Assembly (NCBI RefSeq): GCF_040496035.1
Contig: NZ_JBEPJZ010000001.1
Span: 620,001-684,000, forward strand
Length of the DNA: 64,000 nucleotides
DNA from: Agromyces sp. SYSU T00194
Lineage (GTDB): Bacteria > Actinomycetota > Actinomycetes > Actinomycetales > Microbacteriaceae
Reading direction: 5' to 3'
A program made the position numbers and the translations under genes. The stretch's first letter is position 1. Each line of letters begins with the position of its first letter. Shown piece after piece: positions 16,417-24,920 of this stretch. The notes under the pieces are model-generated. The model was not told the DNA's origin, did not search any database, and was given only the letters and a program-made list of their open reading frames with translations.

Positions 16417-18306
16417 CTACTTCGTCAGGCAGACCGCCGGGAGGTCGAACCAGCGGAGGTGCTCGAAGTCGGCGGAGAGCGCCCTCGGCGAGGCGCCGGC
16501 CCGATCGGCGTCGGCGGGCGGAGGCGGCGATTCTGCGGCATCCGTCACCTGCACCTCTTCGAACGGATGCATGGCCGCAGCCGCATCCGTCACCCCCGCT
16601 GCCTCCGAACCGCCGCCGCCCGCCGCCGCGAACCGCTGCCTGGCTTCCGCGAGGTACCCGGCGAGCGCCGACTCCGGCGCGCGGTCGTCGTGGTGCGGAT
16701 ACGTCAGCCGCCCGTCGGCGTCGTACGACACCTCGTGCAGGCGCAGCGGCGGCTCGGCCGGGCCGCGCCGGTGGCGCCAGAGGCCGGAGTCGGGGTCGAA
16801 CGTGTAGTCCGGCAGCATCCGCCACCCGTCTCGGGCGACGAGCCGCACCGCCTCGACGAGGTAGTCGAAGACGCTCTCCGAGATGAAGTAGTTGAAGTTG
16901 ATGCGCACCCAGCCGGGCTTGATGCCCTCGCAGCCGCGGGCGATCTCGCGCTCGAACTCGTGCGAGCGCTCGATGTCGATGCCGAGCAGTTCGTGGCCGT
17001 ACGGGCCGGCGCACGAGCAGCCGCCGCGCGACTGGATGCCGAACAGGTCGTTCAGCAGCGCGACGACGAAGTTGTGGTGCAGGTAGCGGCCGCTCGGCGC
17101 GCGCACCACGAACGAGACGATCGACAGGCGCTCGGCGTCGAGGTTGCCGAGCACCTCGATGGCGGGCTCGTCGTGCCAGGCCGCGATCGCGCGGCGCAGG
17201 AAGTCGTCCTCGAGCGCGCGAATCGCCGGGACGCCGACGGCGTCCTTCAGGCCGAACACGAGCCCGGCGCGAATCGACTCGACGATCGCCGGCGTGCCGC
17301 CCTCCTCGCGGTGGGCGACGTCGGCGAGGTACTCGTGCTCGGTCGGGTTGACGAACGCCACCGTGCCGCCGCCCGGTACGTCGGGCACCCGGTTCGTCGC
17401 GAGCTCGCGGCGCAGCACCAGCACTCCGGGCGTCGAAGGCCCGCCGATGAACTTGTGGGGGCTGAGGAAGATCGCGTCCTTGTAGGCGCCGGTCGCGAGG
17501 GCGCGTGCGGGCGGGCCGTGGTACATCTCGACGTCGATGTAGGGTGCCGCGGCGGCGAAGTCCCAGAACGACAGCGCGCCGTGCCGGTGCAGGAGCGTCG
17601 AGATGCCGACGGTGTCGCTCACGATGCCGGTCACGTTGCTCGCGGCGGAGAACGAGCCGATCTTCAGCGGGCGGTCGGCGTACCGGATCAGCTCGGCCTC
17701 GAGTGCCGCCTGGTCGATGTGCCCGTCGGCGTCCTGCGGAATGGTCACGACGTCGGCGATCGACTCCCGCCAGGGCAGCTCGTTCGAGTGGTGCTCGAAC
17801 GGGCCGATGAAGACCACCGGCCGCTGGTCGTCGGGAATCGCGGCGGTGAGGTGGTACCGATCGTCGAGGGCGGACGGCACGCGCAGCCCGAGCATCCCCA
17901 CCAGCTTGTCGATCGCGCCGGTCGATCCCGCGCCGGTGAAGATCACCACCGTGTCGTCGTCACCGCCCACCGCGTCGCGGATCGTCGCACGCGCGTCCTC
18001 GCGCAGCCTGGTCGTCTGCAGGCCCGTGCCGCTCGACTCGGTGTGCGTGTTCGCGTACCGCGGCAGCACCTCGTCGCGCACGAAGTCCTCGATGAAGCTC
18101 AGCGCCCGCCCCGACGCCGTGTAGTCGGCGTAGGTCACGCGCCGCGGGCCGTACGGCCCCGGCACGACCTGGTCGTCGCCGATCACCGACTCGCGGATGC
18201 GCCGCACCAGCGGCGACCGCCGGATCGCCTCGATGTGCGCCCGGTCGTCGTGGCGGGGGTACGCGGTGCTCGCCTCCGCGGCGGTATCCGCGTGGTGGAG
18301 GTCCAC
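16417..18306 (-). CDS. Class V aminotransferase-fold PLP enzyme (cysteine desulfurase-like), 629 aa
   Basis: The PLP-dependent class V core spans residues ~50-480: phosphate-binding FTGAGSTGAIDKL (~123-135), EHHSNELPW (~171), SFWDFAAAAPY with the cofactor Asp (249) and Lys285 in LSPHKFIGGPSTPG. A Cys-rich GGCSCAGPYG resembles the CxCAG loop of SufS/CsdA-type desulfurases. The protein is about 200 residues longer than SufS; the C-terminal ~100 residues are Ala/Pro/Glu-rich and unrecognised. GTG 18306 is preceded by TACCCT and six bases, a leaderless start. Substrate is unknown; sulfur transfer or selenocysteine/cysteine lyase activity is possible. Confidence 0.82.
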   Translation of the reverse strand: MDLHHADTAAEASTAYPRHDDRAHIEAIRRSPLVRRIRESVIGDDQVVPGPYGPRRVTYADYTASGRALSFIEDFVRDEVLPRYANTHTESSGTGLQTTRLREDARATIRDAVGGDDDTVVIFTGAGSTGAIDKLVGMLGLRVPSALDDRYHLTAAIPDDQRPVVFIGPFEHHSNELPWRESIADVVTIPQDADGHIDQAALEAELIRYADRPLKIGSFSAASNVTGIVSDTVGISTLLHRHGALSFWDFAAAAPYIDVEMYHGPPARALATGAYKDAIFLSPHKFIGGPSTPGVLVLRRELATNRVPDVPGGGTVAFVNPTEHEYLADVAHREEGGTPAIVESIRAGLVFGLKDAVGVPAIRALEDDFLRRAIAAWHDEPAIEVLGNLDAERLSIVSFVVRAPSGRYLHHNFVVALLNDLFGIQSRGGCSCAGPYGHELLGIDIERSHEFEREIARGCEGIKPGWVRINFNYFISESVFDYLVEAVRLVARDGWRMLPDYTFDPDSGLWRHRRGPAEPPLRLHEVSYDADGRLTYPHHDDRAPESALAGYLAEARQRFAAAGGGGSEAAGVTDAAAAMHPFEEVQVTDAAESPPPPADADRAGASPRALSADFEHLRWFDLPAVCLTK

Positions 18307-18399
18307 ACGAGGAGGGTACCGCCGCCCGCCGACGGCTGCCAGAGGCGAGCGGATGCCTCGTGCCCGGCGCTGGTCACCCCGCCGAGAACTCCGCAATTC

Positions 18400-18417
18400 T
18401 GTACGTAAATATGTACA
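18400..18417 (+). promoter_or_regulatory. TGTAC-N8-GTACA operator of Phd-MNT/HepT genes
   Basis: The inverted repeat TGTACGTAAATATGTACA lies in a short AT-rich patch just upstream of the TACCAT -10 element (18425-18430) of the leaderless Phd-MNT gene. The Phd domain encoded first in the operon is the natural candidate to bind it, giving TA-type autoregulation. Confidence 0.65.
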
Positions 18418-18436
18418 TCTTTGCTACCATCAGTCC

Positions 18437-18940
18437 ATGAGCACGACCGTCTCCAGCCCCGCGAACCCCGTCATGCCGGTCGCGGAGGCACGCGCGAAGC
18501 TCTCAGCAGTGCTGCGCGAGTTCCGCGCGCACGGCGACACGGCGGCTCCCGTCATCATCGGCTCGCATCGGAAGCCCGAGGCGGTGCTCGTTCCCTACTC
18601 CTCCGTCGCACCGGCCATCGGCGACCGCCCCGACGCACCTGCAACGCCCAGGTCCGTTCGCGAGGTCCTGCACCGGCGGCGCGCGCTGATCGAGCGCCTC
18701 GCCCGCGCGAACCGGCTGGGTTCGGTCGAGGTGTTCGGTTCGGTGGCTCGCGGGGACGACGGGCCGGCCAGCGATGTCGACCTCCTCGTCGTTCCGAACG
18801 ACGACGCATCGCTGTTCGATCTCGCGCAGTTCGAGGTCGACATGGAGGCGCTGCTCGAGCGCAAGGTCGACGTCGTCTCGCACGGAGCCCTCGATCCCGT
18901 TCGCGACCGCAGCATCCTCGACGAAGCTCAGCCCCTGTGA
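18437..18940 (+). CDS. Phd/YefM-type antitoxin domain fused to MNT nucleotidyltransferase, 167 aa
   Basis: Residues ~10-57 are a Phd/YefM-like DNA-binding domain (MPVAEARAKLSAVLREFR, PVIIGSHRKPEAVLVPYS). Residues ~85-160 are a minimal nucleotidyltransferase (MNT): GSVARGDDGPASDVDLLV (101-118) with catalytic Asp113 and Asp115 and a third acid at Asp145. MNT antitoxins of the HepT-MNT (type VII) system inactivate HepT by AMPylating or oligoadenylylating its active-site Tyr. Here the enzyme also carries its own repressor domain. The stop overlaps the HepT GTG by four bases. The leaderless start is TACCAT, six bases, ATG. Confidence 0.88.
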   Translation: MSTTVSSPANPVMPVAEARAKLSAVLREFRAHGDTAAPVIIGSHRKPEAVLVPYSSVAPAIGDRPDAPATPRSVREVLHRRRALIERLARANRLGSVEVFGSVARGDDGPASDVDLLVVPNDDASLFDLAQFEVDMEALLERKVDVVSHGALDPVRDRSILDEAQPL

Positions 18941-19278
18941 ACGAGAGCGACCGCGTCGATCGGTGGCTCGACGACCTCGAGACGACGCTTGCGACGACCC
19001 ACGACCTCGTCGCGCGCGGGCGCCATGCCTTCGACACCGACCCCGCGCTACCGCTTGCATTCGAGGCGCTCTCGAACCGCGTCGGCGACCTCGCGAAGCG
19101 GCTCACGAGCGCCGACCCCGCGCGGTTCGACGACCCGGTCTGGTCCCAAGCCGCACGGAACCGCGACTATGTCGTGCACCACTACGACCGAGTCGATGCG
19201 GCGGTGCTGTGGACGACGGTCTCCCGACACGTTCCCGAGATGACCGCGGTCGTCGCCCAGCTCCGGGGCGGCGCGTAG
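18937..19278 (+). CDS. hepT: HepT-like (DUF86) ribonuclease toxin, 113 aa
   Basis: An all-helical HepT/DUF86 (HEPN) protein. The RNase motif RX4HXY is perfect: Arg76, His81, Tyr83 within RNRDYVVHHYDRVD. Tyr83 is the residue expected to be adenylylated by the cognate MNT antitoxin. GTG 18937 overlaps the upstream stop (GTGA), so the pair is translationally coupled. A terminator-like hairpin follows at 19394. The toxin should be active. Confidence 0.9.
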   Translation: MNESDRVDRWLDDLETTLATTHDLVARGRHAFDTDPALPLAFEALSNRVGDLAKRLTSADPARFDDPVWSQAARNRDYVVHHYDRVDAAVLWTTVSRHVPEMTAVVAQLRGGA

Positions 19279-19312
19279 CGAAGACGTGCAGCGGCGCGCG
19301 AAGCGCGGCGTG

Positions 19313-19356
19313 TCTGCATGCTTTCGCGGAGGATCGCGCTGATCTGCATGTGTTCG
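19313..19356. repeat. TCTGCATG-NN-TTCG repeat pair, 30-bp period (copy A)
   Basis: TCTGCATGCTTTCG (19313) and TCTGCATGTGTTCG (19343) are spaced exactly 30 bp in the convergent gap after hepT. A closely similar pair, also 30 bp apart, lies at 33186 and 33216 in another convergent gap. On the minus strand both loci could encode a ten-residue repeat (PEHMQISAIL, RESMQTRRAS here). It may be an intergenic repeat family or an exported RNA structure. Confidence 0.5.
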
Positions 19357-19393
19357 GGTGGCGCCGCCGCGCGCGGATCTGCGCAACGACGAA

Positions 19394-19431
19394 GGCGCCG
19401 GCCCCGCGACACGCGTCGCGGGGCCGGCGCC
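19394..19431. terminator. 17-bp perfect stem, bidirectional terminator
   Basis: GGCGCCGGCCCCGCGAC pairs perfectly with GTCGCGGGGCCGGCGCC around an ACGC loop. It sits between the convergent hepT and phosphoesterase genes and can serve both. Confidence 0.8.
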
Positions 19432-19447
19432 CGGCAGCGGAATCCGC

Positions 19448-21325
19448 TCAGCCCCCGATCGTGAACACGTCGATCACCTTCGGTGCCTCGCCCGCGGTCA
19501 CGTTCGCCGAGTAGCTCGTCACCTCACCGGTCGCCGTGTCGAACACCGTGAAGACGGCCAGGTCGTTCGACTGCACGAACGGCTGGGGGGTGCCGTCGGC
19601 GGCGAGGTACGGGTCGACCGCCGGCACGATCGGCTCGAGCCCGCCGGGGTTGCCCTGCGCCCAGTAGTTCGCGGGGTTCCACGGCGCCGGCGGCACCGGA
19701 CGCGACCGGCCCGAGAGCGGGTGGTACGCGCCGTAGCTGTTGCCGGTGTTGGAGGTCTCGATCCAGTTGGTCGTGCCGTTATCGCTGACGAAGCGGTTCC
19801 AGAGGTGCGAGTGCCCGTTCTGCACGAGGTCGACACCGGCATCCTCGAGCAGCGGCTGCAGGTCGTACAGCAACTCGTTCTCGGTCGCCGGGTACTCGTA
19901 GCGCACCCCGACGACGTCGCCCGAGGCATCCGTCTCCTCGATGCGCTGCGGGTCGGCGAACTGCGGCATGACGTTGTCACCGAGCCCCTGCGGGCCCTCG
20001 TGCAGGATCACGACCCGGTACTTCGCGTCCTGGAACGCGTCGCCCGCGAGCTCGTCGGCCAGCCACGCGTACTGGTCGCTCGACGCGTCGATCGCCTCGA
20101 AGATGTGCTCGCCGTAGCCCTGCGCGAACAGGTCGTCGAGGTTGGCGGATGCCTCCTGGTAGCGCGAGTTCGCGGTGCGCGCGGCCGGGTCGGCCTGCGC
20201 CGTCGTGCCGCGCCAGATGCGGGTCGAGTAGAGCGAGACGAGCCGCACGTCGCCGAAGGTGGTGGCGTAGTAGGTCTCGCCGCCGGACGCGCTCTCGGGC
20301 AGGGTGAAGATCTCCTCGTAGGTGCGGGTCGAGAACGAGTTGTCCTCGATCCACGCGGCCTTCAGGTCGGCGTCGCCGGTCGGGTTGACCTCGTCGGCCA
20401 CTTCGGCGTACGCCGCCTCGGCGACGGCCCGGGGCACGGGGTTGTTGAACGACGCGTTGAGGCTCGTGGCCCCGTCGCGGCGACCCTGCACCTCGTGGTT
20501 GCCGATCGCGGTGAACAGGGGCGCGTTCTGGATGATCTCGCCACCCCGGTACTCGACCCCACCGGTCGAGACGCGCCCGCCGGTGCCCTGCAGCACCGGG
20601 AAGAACGCGCTGCCGCGGGTGTCGTCGAACCACTCCGACGCCCGGTCGGGGATGTTCACCAGGTCGCCCGCGACGAACACGCCGTCGATGTCGCCGATCG
20701 TCTCGGCGGCCAGCTGCAGGTTCGCCGGGGTGTTCACCATGGCCTGGTGGTCGCTGGTCAGCAGGATCTTCGTGCCCTCGCCGGCCGTGGGCGCAGGCTG
20801 CAGGGTGAAGGCGTCGGATGCCGCGAGCTGCTGCCCGTGCAGGCTCACGACGCGGTACGGCACCTCGTCGCCCGGCTCGAGGCCGGTGACCACGGCCTCG
20901 TGCCGCCAGATCGCGCGGTCGACGATGCCGTCCTCGGGGAGCGGCTTCACCTCGTCGGGGATACGCGAGCCCGAGTCCTCCGCGGTGCGGCTGAGCTGCG
21001 TGGTCGTCGCGCGCACCGAGCGCACGTCGGCGAGGTTGCGCTTGTGCACGGCCTGCGCGAGCGCCGTGCCCTCGAGCTCGGCGACGCCGTCTCCCAGCAG
21101 CACGGCGTGCTGCGACCCCTCGAACTCGGTGAACCAGACGACGCTCACGCCGGTCTCGGTGGGGGCCTGCAGGAACGGGTCGGTCAGCAGGTCGGTCACG
21201 GCGGCGGGCGTCGAGCCCGGCGCCGGTGCCGCGGTCGCGGCGGGAACGGTCGCGGCGAACGTCGCCGCGGTCAGGGCCACCGCGGCAGCGGCCACGGTGA
21301 CGGTGGAACGGGTGGTGCGAGGCAT
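19448..21325 (-). CDS. Secreted calcineurin-like metallophosphoesterase with N-terminal FN3-like domain, 625 aa
   Basis: ATG 21325 (MPRTTRSTVTV) follows GGAG and begins a Sec signal peptide with cleavage near ATAAPAPG. Residues ~45-190 form a purple-acid-phosphatase-type N-terminal beta domain (DPFLQAPTETGVSVVWFTEF, TGLEPGDEVPYRVVS). The metallophosphatase core shows ILLTSDHQAM (the usual second D replaced by H-containing SDHQ), FVAGDLVNIPDRA, FTAIGNHEVQGRR, VVILHEGPQG and LVQNGHSHLWNR, the metal ligand set of PAP-like enzymes. It probably releases phosphate outside the cell; the upstream 290-bp gap could hold a PhoP-type box but I cannot identify one. Confidence 0.85.
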   Translation of the reverse strand: MPRTTRSTVTVAAAAVALTAATFAATVPAATAAPAPGSTPAAVTDLLTDPFLQAPTETGVSVVWFTEFEGSQHAVLLGDGVAELEGTALAQAVHKRNLADVRSVRATTTQLSRTAEDSGSRIPDEVKPLPEDGIVDRAIWRHEAVVTGLEPGDEVPYRVVSLHGQQLAASDAFTLQPAPTAGEGTKILLTSDHQAMVNTPANLQLAAETIGDIDGVFVAGDLVNIPDRASEWFDDTRGSAFFPVLQGTGGRVSTGGVEYRGGEIIQNAPLFTAIGNHEVQGRRDGATSLNASFNNPVPRAVAEAAYAEVADEVNPTGDADLKAAWIEDNSFSTRTYEEIFTLPESASGGETYYATTFGDVRLVSLYSTRIWRGTTAQADPAARTANSRYQEASANLDDLFAQGYGEHIFEAIDASSDQYAWLADELAGDAFQDAKYRVVILHEGPQGLGDNVMPQFADPQRIEETDASGDVVGVRYEYPATENELLYDLQPLLEDAGVDLVQNGHSHLWNRFVSDNGTTNWIETSNTGNSYGAYHPLSGRSRPVPPAPWNPANYWAQGNPGGLEPIVPAVDPYLAADGTPQPFVQSNDLAVFTVFDTATGEVTSYSANVTAGEAPKVIDVFTIGG

Positions 21326-21451
21326 CCTGTGTCTCCAGTCGGTCGAAAGCACCTGTCGGAGACACGCTCACGGGCCGTCGTGACCGGTCGGTGACCTGCG
21401 CCGGACCGACAGGCGAATTCGATGAGTCTCCTGTGAGCGCCCACCTGAGTT

Positions 21452-21600
21452 CCCATAAATTTGCATTACCTCACAGTTACGAACGCAGCGTTACCGTTTC
21501 GTGACACGCCCACGTTGACGCGCACCCCACGCGCCAGCCATGCTGATCCAGCACGTTTCCCCGCGAAACGGCCAGAAAGCGGCCCGATCGCCCTCAACGG
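21452..21600 (+). promoter_or_regulatory. AT-rich promoter region of sugar ABC operon
   Basis: The gap between the phosphoesterase start and the importer operon (21326-21615) carries no gene. Its right half is AT-richer, with a dyad around ACGCAGCGT (GTTACGAACGCAGCGTTACC, about 21476-21495), which could be a repressor site. No exact match to other operators in the window is seen. Confidence 0.35.
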
Positions 21601-21615
21601 CGAGGAAGTTCACAC

Positions 21616-22539
21616 TTGTCACTCATCACACCGACTTCACACCACGACTCAGAAGTTCACACAAAGCGGCACCTGAGCGATGGGACGTTCGCGTTCCTGC
21701 TCGTCGTCCCGGGTCTGGCGCTCCTCGCCGCGGTTGTGGTCTATCCGCTCATCACCGCCCTGGTGACGGCCTTCTTCGAGCAGAGCCTCGTGGTGCCGGG
21801 TCGCGAGTTCGTCGGGTTCGACAACATCGTCGAGGTGCTCACCGGCGAGTTCATGCAGCTGCTCTGGCAGACGCTGGTGTTCACCATCGGTACGACGATC
21901 TTCCCCTTCGTGATCGGCTTCGCCCTCGCCCTGGCGCTCAACACCCGCATCCGCGGCGCCAAGGTGCTGCGGGGCCTCATGCTCATCCCGTGGCTCGTGC
22001 CGGGCGTGGTCGTCTCGTTCCTCTGGATGTGGATCTTCAACGCGAACTACGGCGTGATGAACTCGCTCCTCCAGGCGATCGGCCTGATCGACGAGCCGCA
22101 GGCCTGGCTCGCCCACCCGACGACGGCGATGGCCGCGGTCATCATCGCCAAGACCTGGCAGTCGTTCCCGTGGATGATGGTGATGCTCCTCGCCGGCCTG
22201 CAGACCGTGCCGCGCGAACTGCACGAGGCCGCCGAGATGGACGGGGCCGGCACCGTCCGCCGCTTCTTCTCGGTCACGGTGCCGCATCTCAAGGGCATCA
22301 TCGGCCTCGTGCTGCTGCTCGAGTTCATCTGGAACTTCCAGCACTTCGACATCATCTACGTGCTCACCGGCGGTGGGCCGGCCGGCTCCACGCAGACCTT
22401 CGCCACCGCGGTCTACGAGACGGCATTCCAGGGCTTCGACCTCGGCCAGGCCGGCGCGATCGGCCTGCTCTGGATGGTGCTGCTGATGGGCCTCGTCGTC
22501 ATCTACGTCCGATTCTCGGAGAAGGGAGAGGAGCGATGA
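21616..22539 (+). CDS. Sugar ABC transporter permease (MalF/UgpA type), 307 aa
   Basis: Six transmembrane helices with a cytoplasmic EAA loop: ELHEAAEMDGAGTVRRFFSV then VPHLKGIIG, the contact site for the ATPase. TTG 21616 is used as start because GAGGAA lies 7 nt upstream and the next in-frame options lack one. The start of the operon permease-permease-binding protein-BNR protein-FAD oxidoreductase; no ATPase gene is present, so it likely shares a MsiK-type ATPase encoded elsewhere, as is usual in actinobacteria. Confidence 0.9.
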   Translation: MSLITPTSHHDSEVHTKRHLSDGTFAFLLVVPGLALLAAVVVYPLITALVTAFFEQSLVVPGREFVGFDNIVEVLTGEFMQLLWQTLVFTIGTTIFPFVIGFALALALNTRIRGAKVLRGLMLIPWLVPGVVVSFLWMWIFNANYGVMNSLLQAIGLIDEPQAWLAHPTTAMAAVIIAKTWQSFPWMMVMLLAGLQTVPRELHEAAEMDGAGTVRRFFSVTVPHLKGIIGLVLLLEFIWNFQHFDIIYVLTGGGPAGSTQTFATAVYETAFQGFDLGQAGAIGLLWMVLLMGLVVIYVRFSEKGEER

Positions 22540-23486
22540 CCGTGTCGACCGAGCTCCCCGCACCCGCCCCCGCGACGCCGCCAGCAGACGACACCGTGGC
22601 CGCCGTCACCGCTCCCGCCCCGCGCCGACGCCGTCGCGAGCAGCCCGACGCCCAGCGTCCGGAACGCCGCGGCGTCCGGATCACCGCGTGGATCGCGGTC
22701 GCGATCTGCGGCGGGTTCGCGTTGCTGCCCGTCTACTGGCTGCTCGCCACCTCGCTCACGCCGCGCACCCAGGTGTTCGCGTACCCGCCGCGCCTGTTCC
22801 CGGCCGAGATCTCGTTCGACGCCTACGTCTCGCTCTGGAACAACCCGGCGCTGTTCACCTACCTGCAGAACAGCATCATCGTCTCGGTCATCACCGCGGT
22901 CCTGTCGGTCATCGTCTCGGCCTACATGGGCTACGCGTTCTCGAAGTTCCGGTACCGCGGTCGCCGGTCGCTGATGTACTTCGTGCTCGCCTCGCAGATG
23001 TTCCCGCAGGCGCTGCTGCTCGTGACGCTGTACACCGTGTTCGCCGCGTACGGCCTGCTCAACACGTACGCCGCGCTCGTGCTCTCGTTCACCACCTTCA
23101 CGCTTCCGCTCTGCGTCTGGATGCTGAAGGGATTCTTCGACACGATCCCCGACGAGCTCATCGAGGCGGCGCGCGTCGACGGCGCCTCGCGCATGCGCAT
23201 CATCCACTCGATCGTGCTGCCGCTGTCGGCGCCCGGCCTCGTCGCCGCCGGCCTGTTCGCCTTCGTGCGCGGCTGGAACGACTTCATCTTCGCGCTGACG
23301 CTCGCCGGCCCCGACAAGCAGACCCTGCCACCGGGCCTCGTGAACACCTTCATCGGCGAGGCGTCCACCGCCTGGCCCGAGTTGATGGCCGCGTCGCTCG
23401 TGACCTCGCTGCCCGTGGCGATCGCCTTCATCGCCCTCCAGCGCCACCTCGTCGGCGGACTCACCGCCGGCGCCGTCAAGGGCTGA
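22536..23486 (+). CDS. Sugar ABC transporter permease (MalG/UgpE type), 316 aa
   Basis: A ~45-residue Pro/Ala/Arg-rich N-terminal extension precedes six transmembrane helices. The EAA loop is ELIEAARVDGASRMRIIHSI followed by LPLSAPGLVAAG. ATG 22536 overlaps the preceding stop (ATGA), so the permeases are coupled. It ends with the family's characteristic GLTAGAVKG. It pairs with the upstream permease to form the importer channel. Confidence 0.92.
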   Translation: MTVSTELPAPAPATPPADDTVAAVTAPAPRRRRREQPDAQRPERRGVRITAWIAVAICGGFALLPVYWLLATSLTPRTQVFAYPPRLFPAEISFDAYVSLWNNPALFTYLQNSIIVSVITAVLSVIVSAYMGYAFSKFRYRGRRSLMYFVLASQMFPQALLLVTLYTVFAAYGLLNTYAALVLSFTTFTLPLCVWMLKGFFDTIPDELIEAARVDGASRMRIIHSIVLPLSAPGLVAAGLFAFVRGWNDFIFALTLAGPDKQTLPPGLVNTFIGEASTAWPELMAASLVTSLPVAIAFIALQRHLVGGLTAGAVKG

Positions 23487-23544
23487 CGCCCGCGACCCCC
23501 AGTACCCGCCGACACATCACATCCCTCGAGGAGGAGGAACACCC

Positions 23545-24858
23545 ATGTCCGACACCCCATTGCTCGCCACGCCGTTCAACCGCCGACGCGCCCTGCAGCT
23601 GTTCGGCCTCGGCGCCGCGAGCATGACGCTCGCCGCCTGCGCTCCCACCGGAACCGGTACCGCTGCCGGCGCGGCCGCGGCCGGCGGCAGCTTCACGCCG
23701 ACCGACTTCGACTTCGCCAGCTGGTCGCTGACGGAGGAGGCATCCGCCCCCAACATCCAGGCGCTGCTCGACGCGTACGCGTCGAACCAGGACGTCGCGA
23801 TCGGCGAGGTGTCGTTCCCGTACAACGAGTACTTCAACCAGCTCACCCTGCAGCTGCGCGGCGGCCAGTTCGTCGGTGCCGCGCACGTCGACGTGGCGTG
23901 GCTCGGCGCGCTCTCGGGCCTCGGCACGCTGCAGGACGTCTCGGCGCTGACCGACGGCCGCGGCTACACCGACGCGGCGCTGAGCGCCGCGCAGTTCGAC
24001 GGCGTGCAGTACGGGTTCCCGTGGACCATCGGCGCGATCGGCCTGGTCACGAACGCCGAGATCCTGGCGAAGGCCGGCATCGACGAGTTCCCGACCACGA
24101 TCGACGGGTTCGAGGCGGCGCTGAAGGACCTGAAGGCCCTCGGCGACGGGCTCATCCCGTACGCCGCGTCGACCAAGGCAGCCCAGCTCAAGGACGCCCT
24201 GATCTGGATGCAGACGTTCGGCAGCCCGCTCGTCGACGGTGGCACCGTCACCATCGGCGACGACGCGAGCGTCGAGGCCGTCACCTGGTACAAGTCGCTC
24301 TACGACCAGGGCCTCATCGCCCCCGACGTCGACCGCTTCGACGCCCGCTCGCTGTTCGCGCAGGGCCGCGCGGCGATCTACGACGACGCTCCCGTCGGCC
24401 GCGGCGCGGTCACGAACGAGTCGCCCGACCCCGACCTCGGCTCGAAGCTCGACCCGCAGTCGCGGCCCGTCGTGAAGGCCGGCGACACGCCTCGCGCCCT
24501 CGTCTGGGGCGGCGCGATCGTCGTGGTCGACGGCGACACGGCCCCCACCGCGGCCGACTTCGGCCAGTGGGTCACCTCCGACCTCGACACGGTCCTCGCC
24601 GACTACGAGCGTCGCGGCCTGCCGCCGGCGCTCCAGGCGGCGCTGGAGTCGCCCGAGGTCACCTCCGACGAGTTCGGCACGGCGTTCGGCGAGCGCATCA
24701 CCGCGACGGCGACCAGCAACCCGTTCTGGGCCTACGCGCAGTACGCGCAGATCGAGACCGAGATCGCCGAGCGCGTGCAGGCGGTGCTCGTCGGCCAGCA
24801 GAGCCCGAAGGACGCCATGCAGGCGGCCGGCGAGGCGGCGCAGAAGCTCATCGACTGA
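23545..24858 (+). CDS. Carbohydrate ABC transporter substrate-binding lipoprotein, 437 aa
   Basis: A Tat-like signal (NRRRALQLFGLGAASMTLAA) ends in a lipobox LAAC, so the protein is exported and lipid-anchored. The mature part is a family-1 extracellular solute-binding protein (FDFASWSLTEEASAPNIQ, LTLQLRGGQFVGAAHVDVAW, YGFPWTIGAIGLVTNAEIL, FAQGRAAIYDDAPVG). A strong AGGAGGA ribosome-binding site precedes ATG 23545. It follows the two permeases after 58 bp. Ligand is unknown; the adjacent secreted BNR protein suggests an oligosaccharide. Confidence 0.92.
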   Translation: MSDTPLLATPFNRRRALQLFGLGAASMTLAACAPTGTGTAAGAAAAGGSFTPTDFDFASWSLTEEASAPNIQALLDAYASNQDVAIGEVSFPYNEYFNQLTLQLRGGQFVGAAHVDVAWLGALSGLGTLQDVSALTDGRGYTDAALSAAQFDGVQYGFPWTIGAIGLVTNAEILAKAGIDEFPTTIDGFEAALKDLKALGDGLIPYAASTKAAQLKDALIWMQTFGSPLVDGGTVTIGDDASVEAVTWYKSLYDQGLIAPDVDRFDARSLFAQGRAAIYDDAPVGRGAVTNESPDPDLGSKLDPQSRPVVKAGDTPRALVWGGAIVVVDGDTAPTAADFGQWVTSDLDTVLADYERRGLPPALQAALESPEVTSDEFGTAFGERITATATSNPFWAYAQYAQIETEIAERVQAVLVGQQSPKDAMQAAGEAAQKLID

Positions 24859-24920
24859 CCCGGACGCAGACCGGCCGTTCCATGACTCCCGCCACCACGC
24901 ATCGGATTCGAGGAGGAACC

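Noticed and set aside
18307..18396. Longer N-terminus for the class V aminotransferase-fold protein
   Set aside because: The extra residues are encoded over a TA promoter and are Arg-rich; GTG 18306 has a leaderless promoter geometry.
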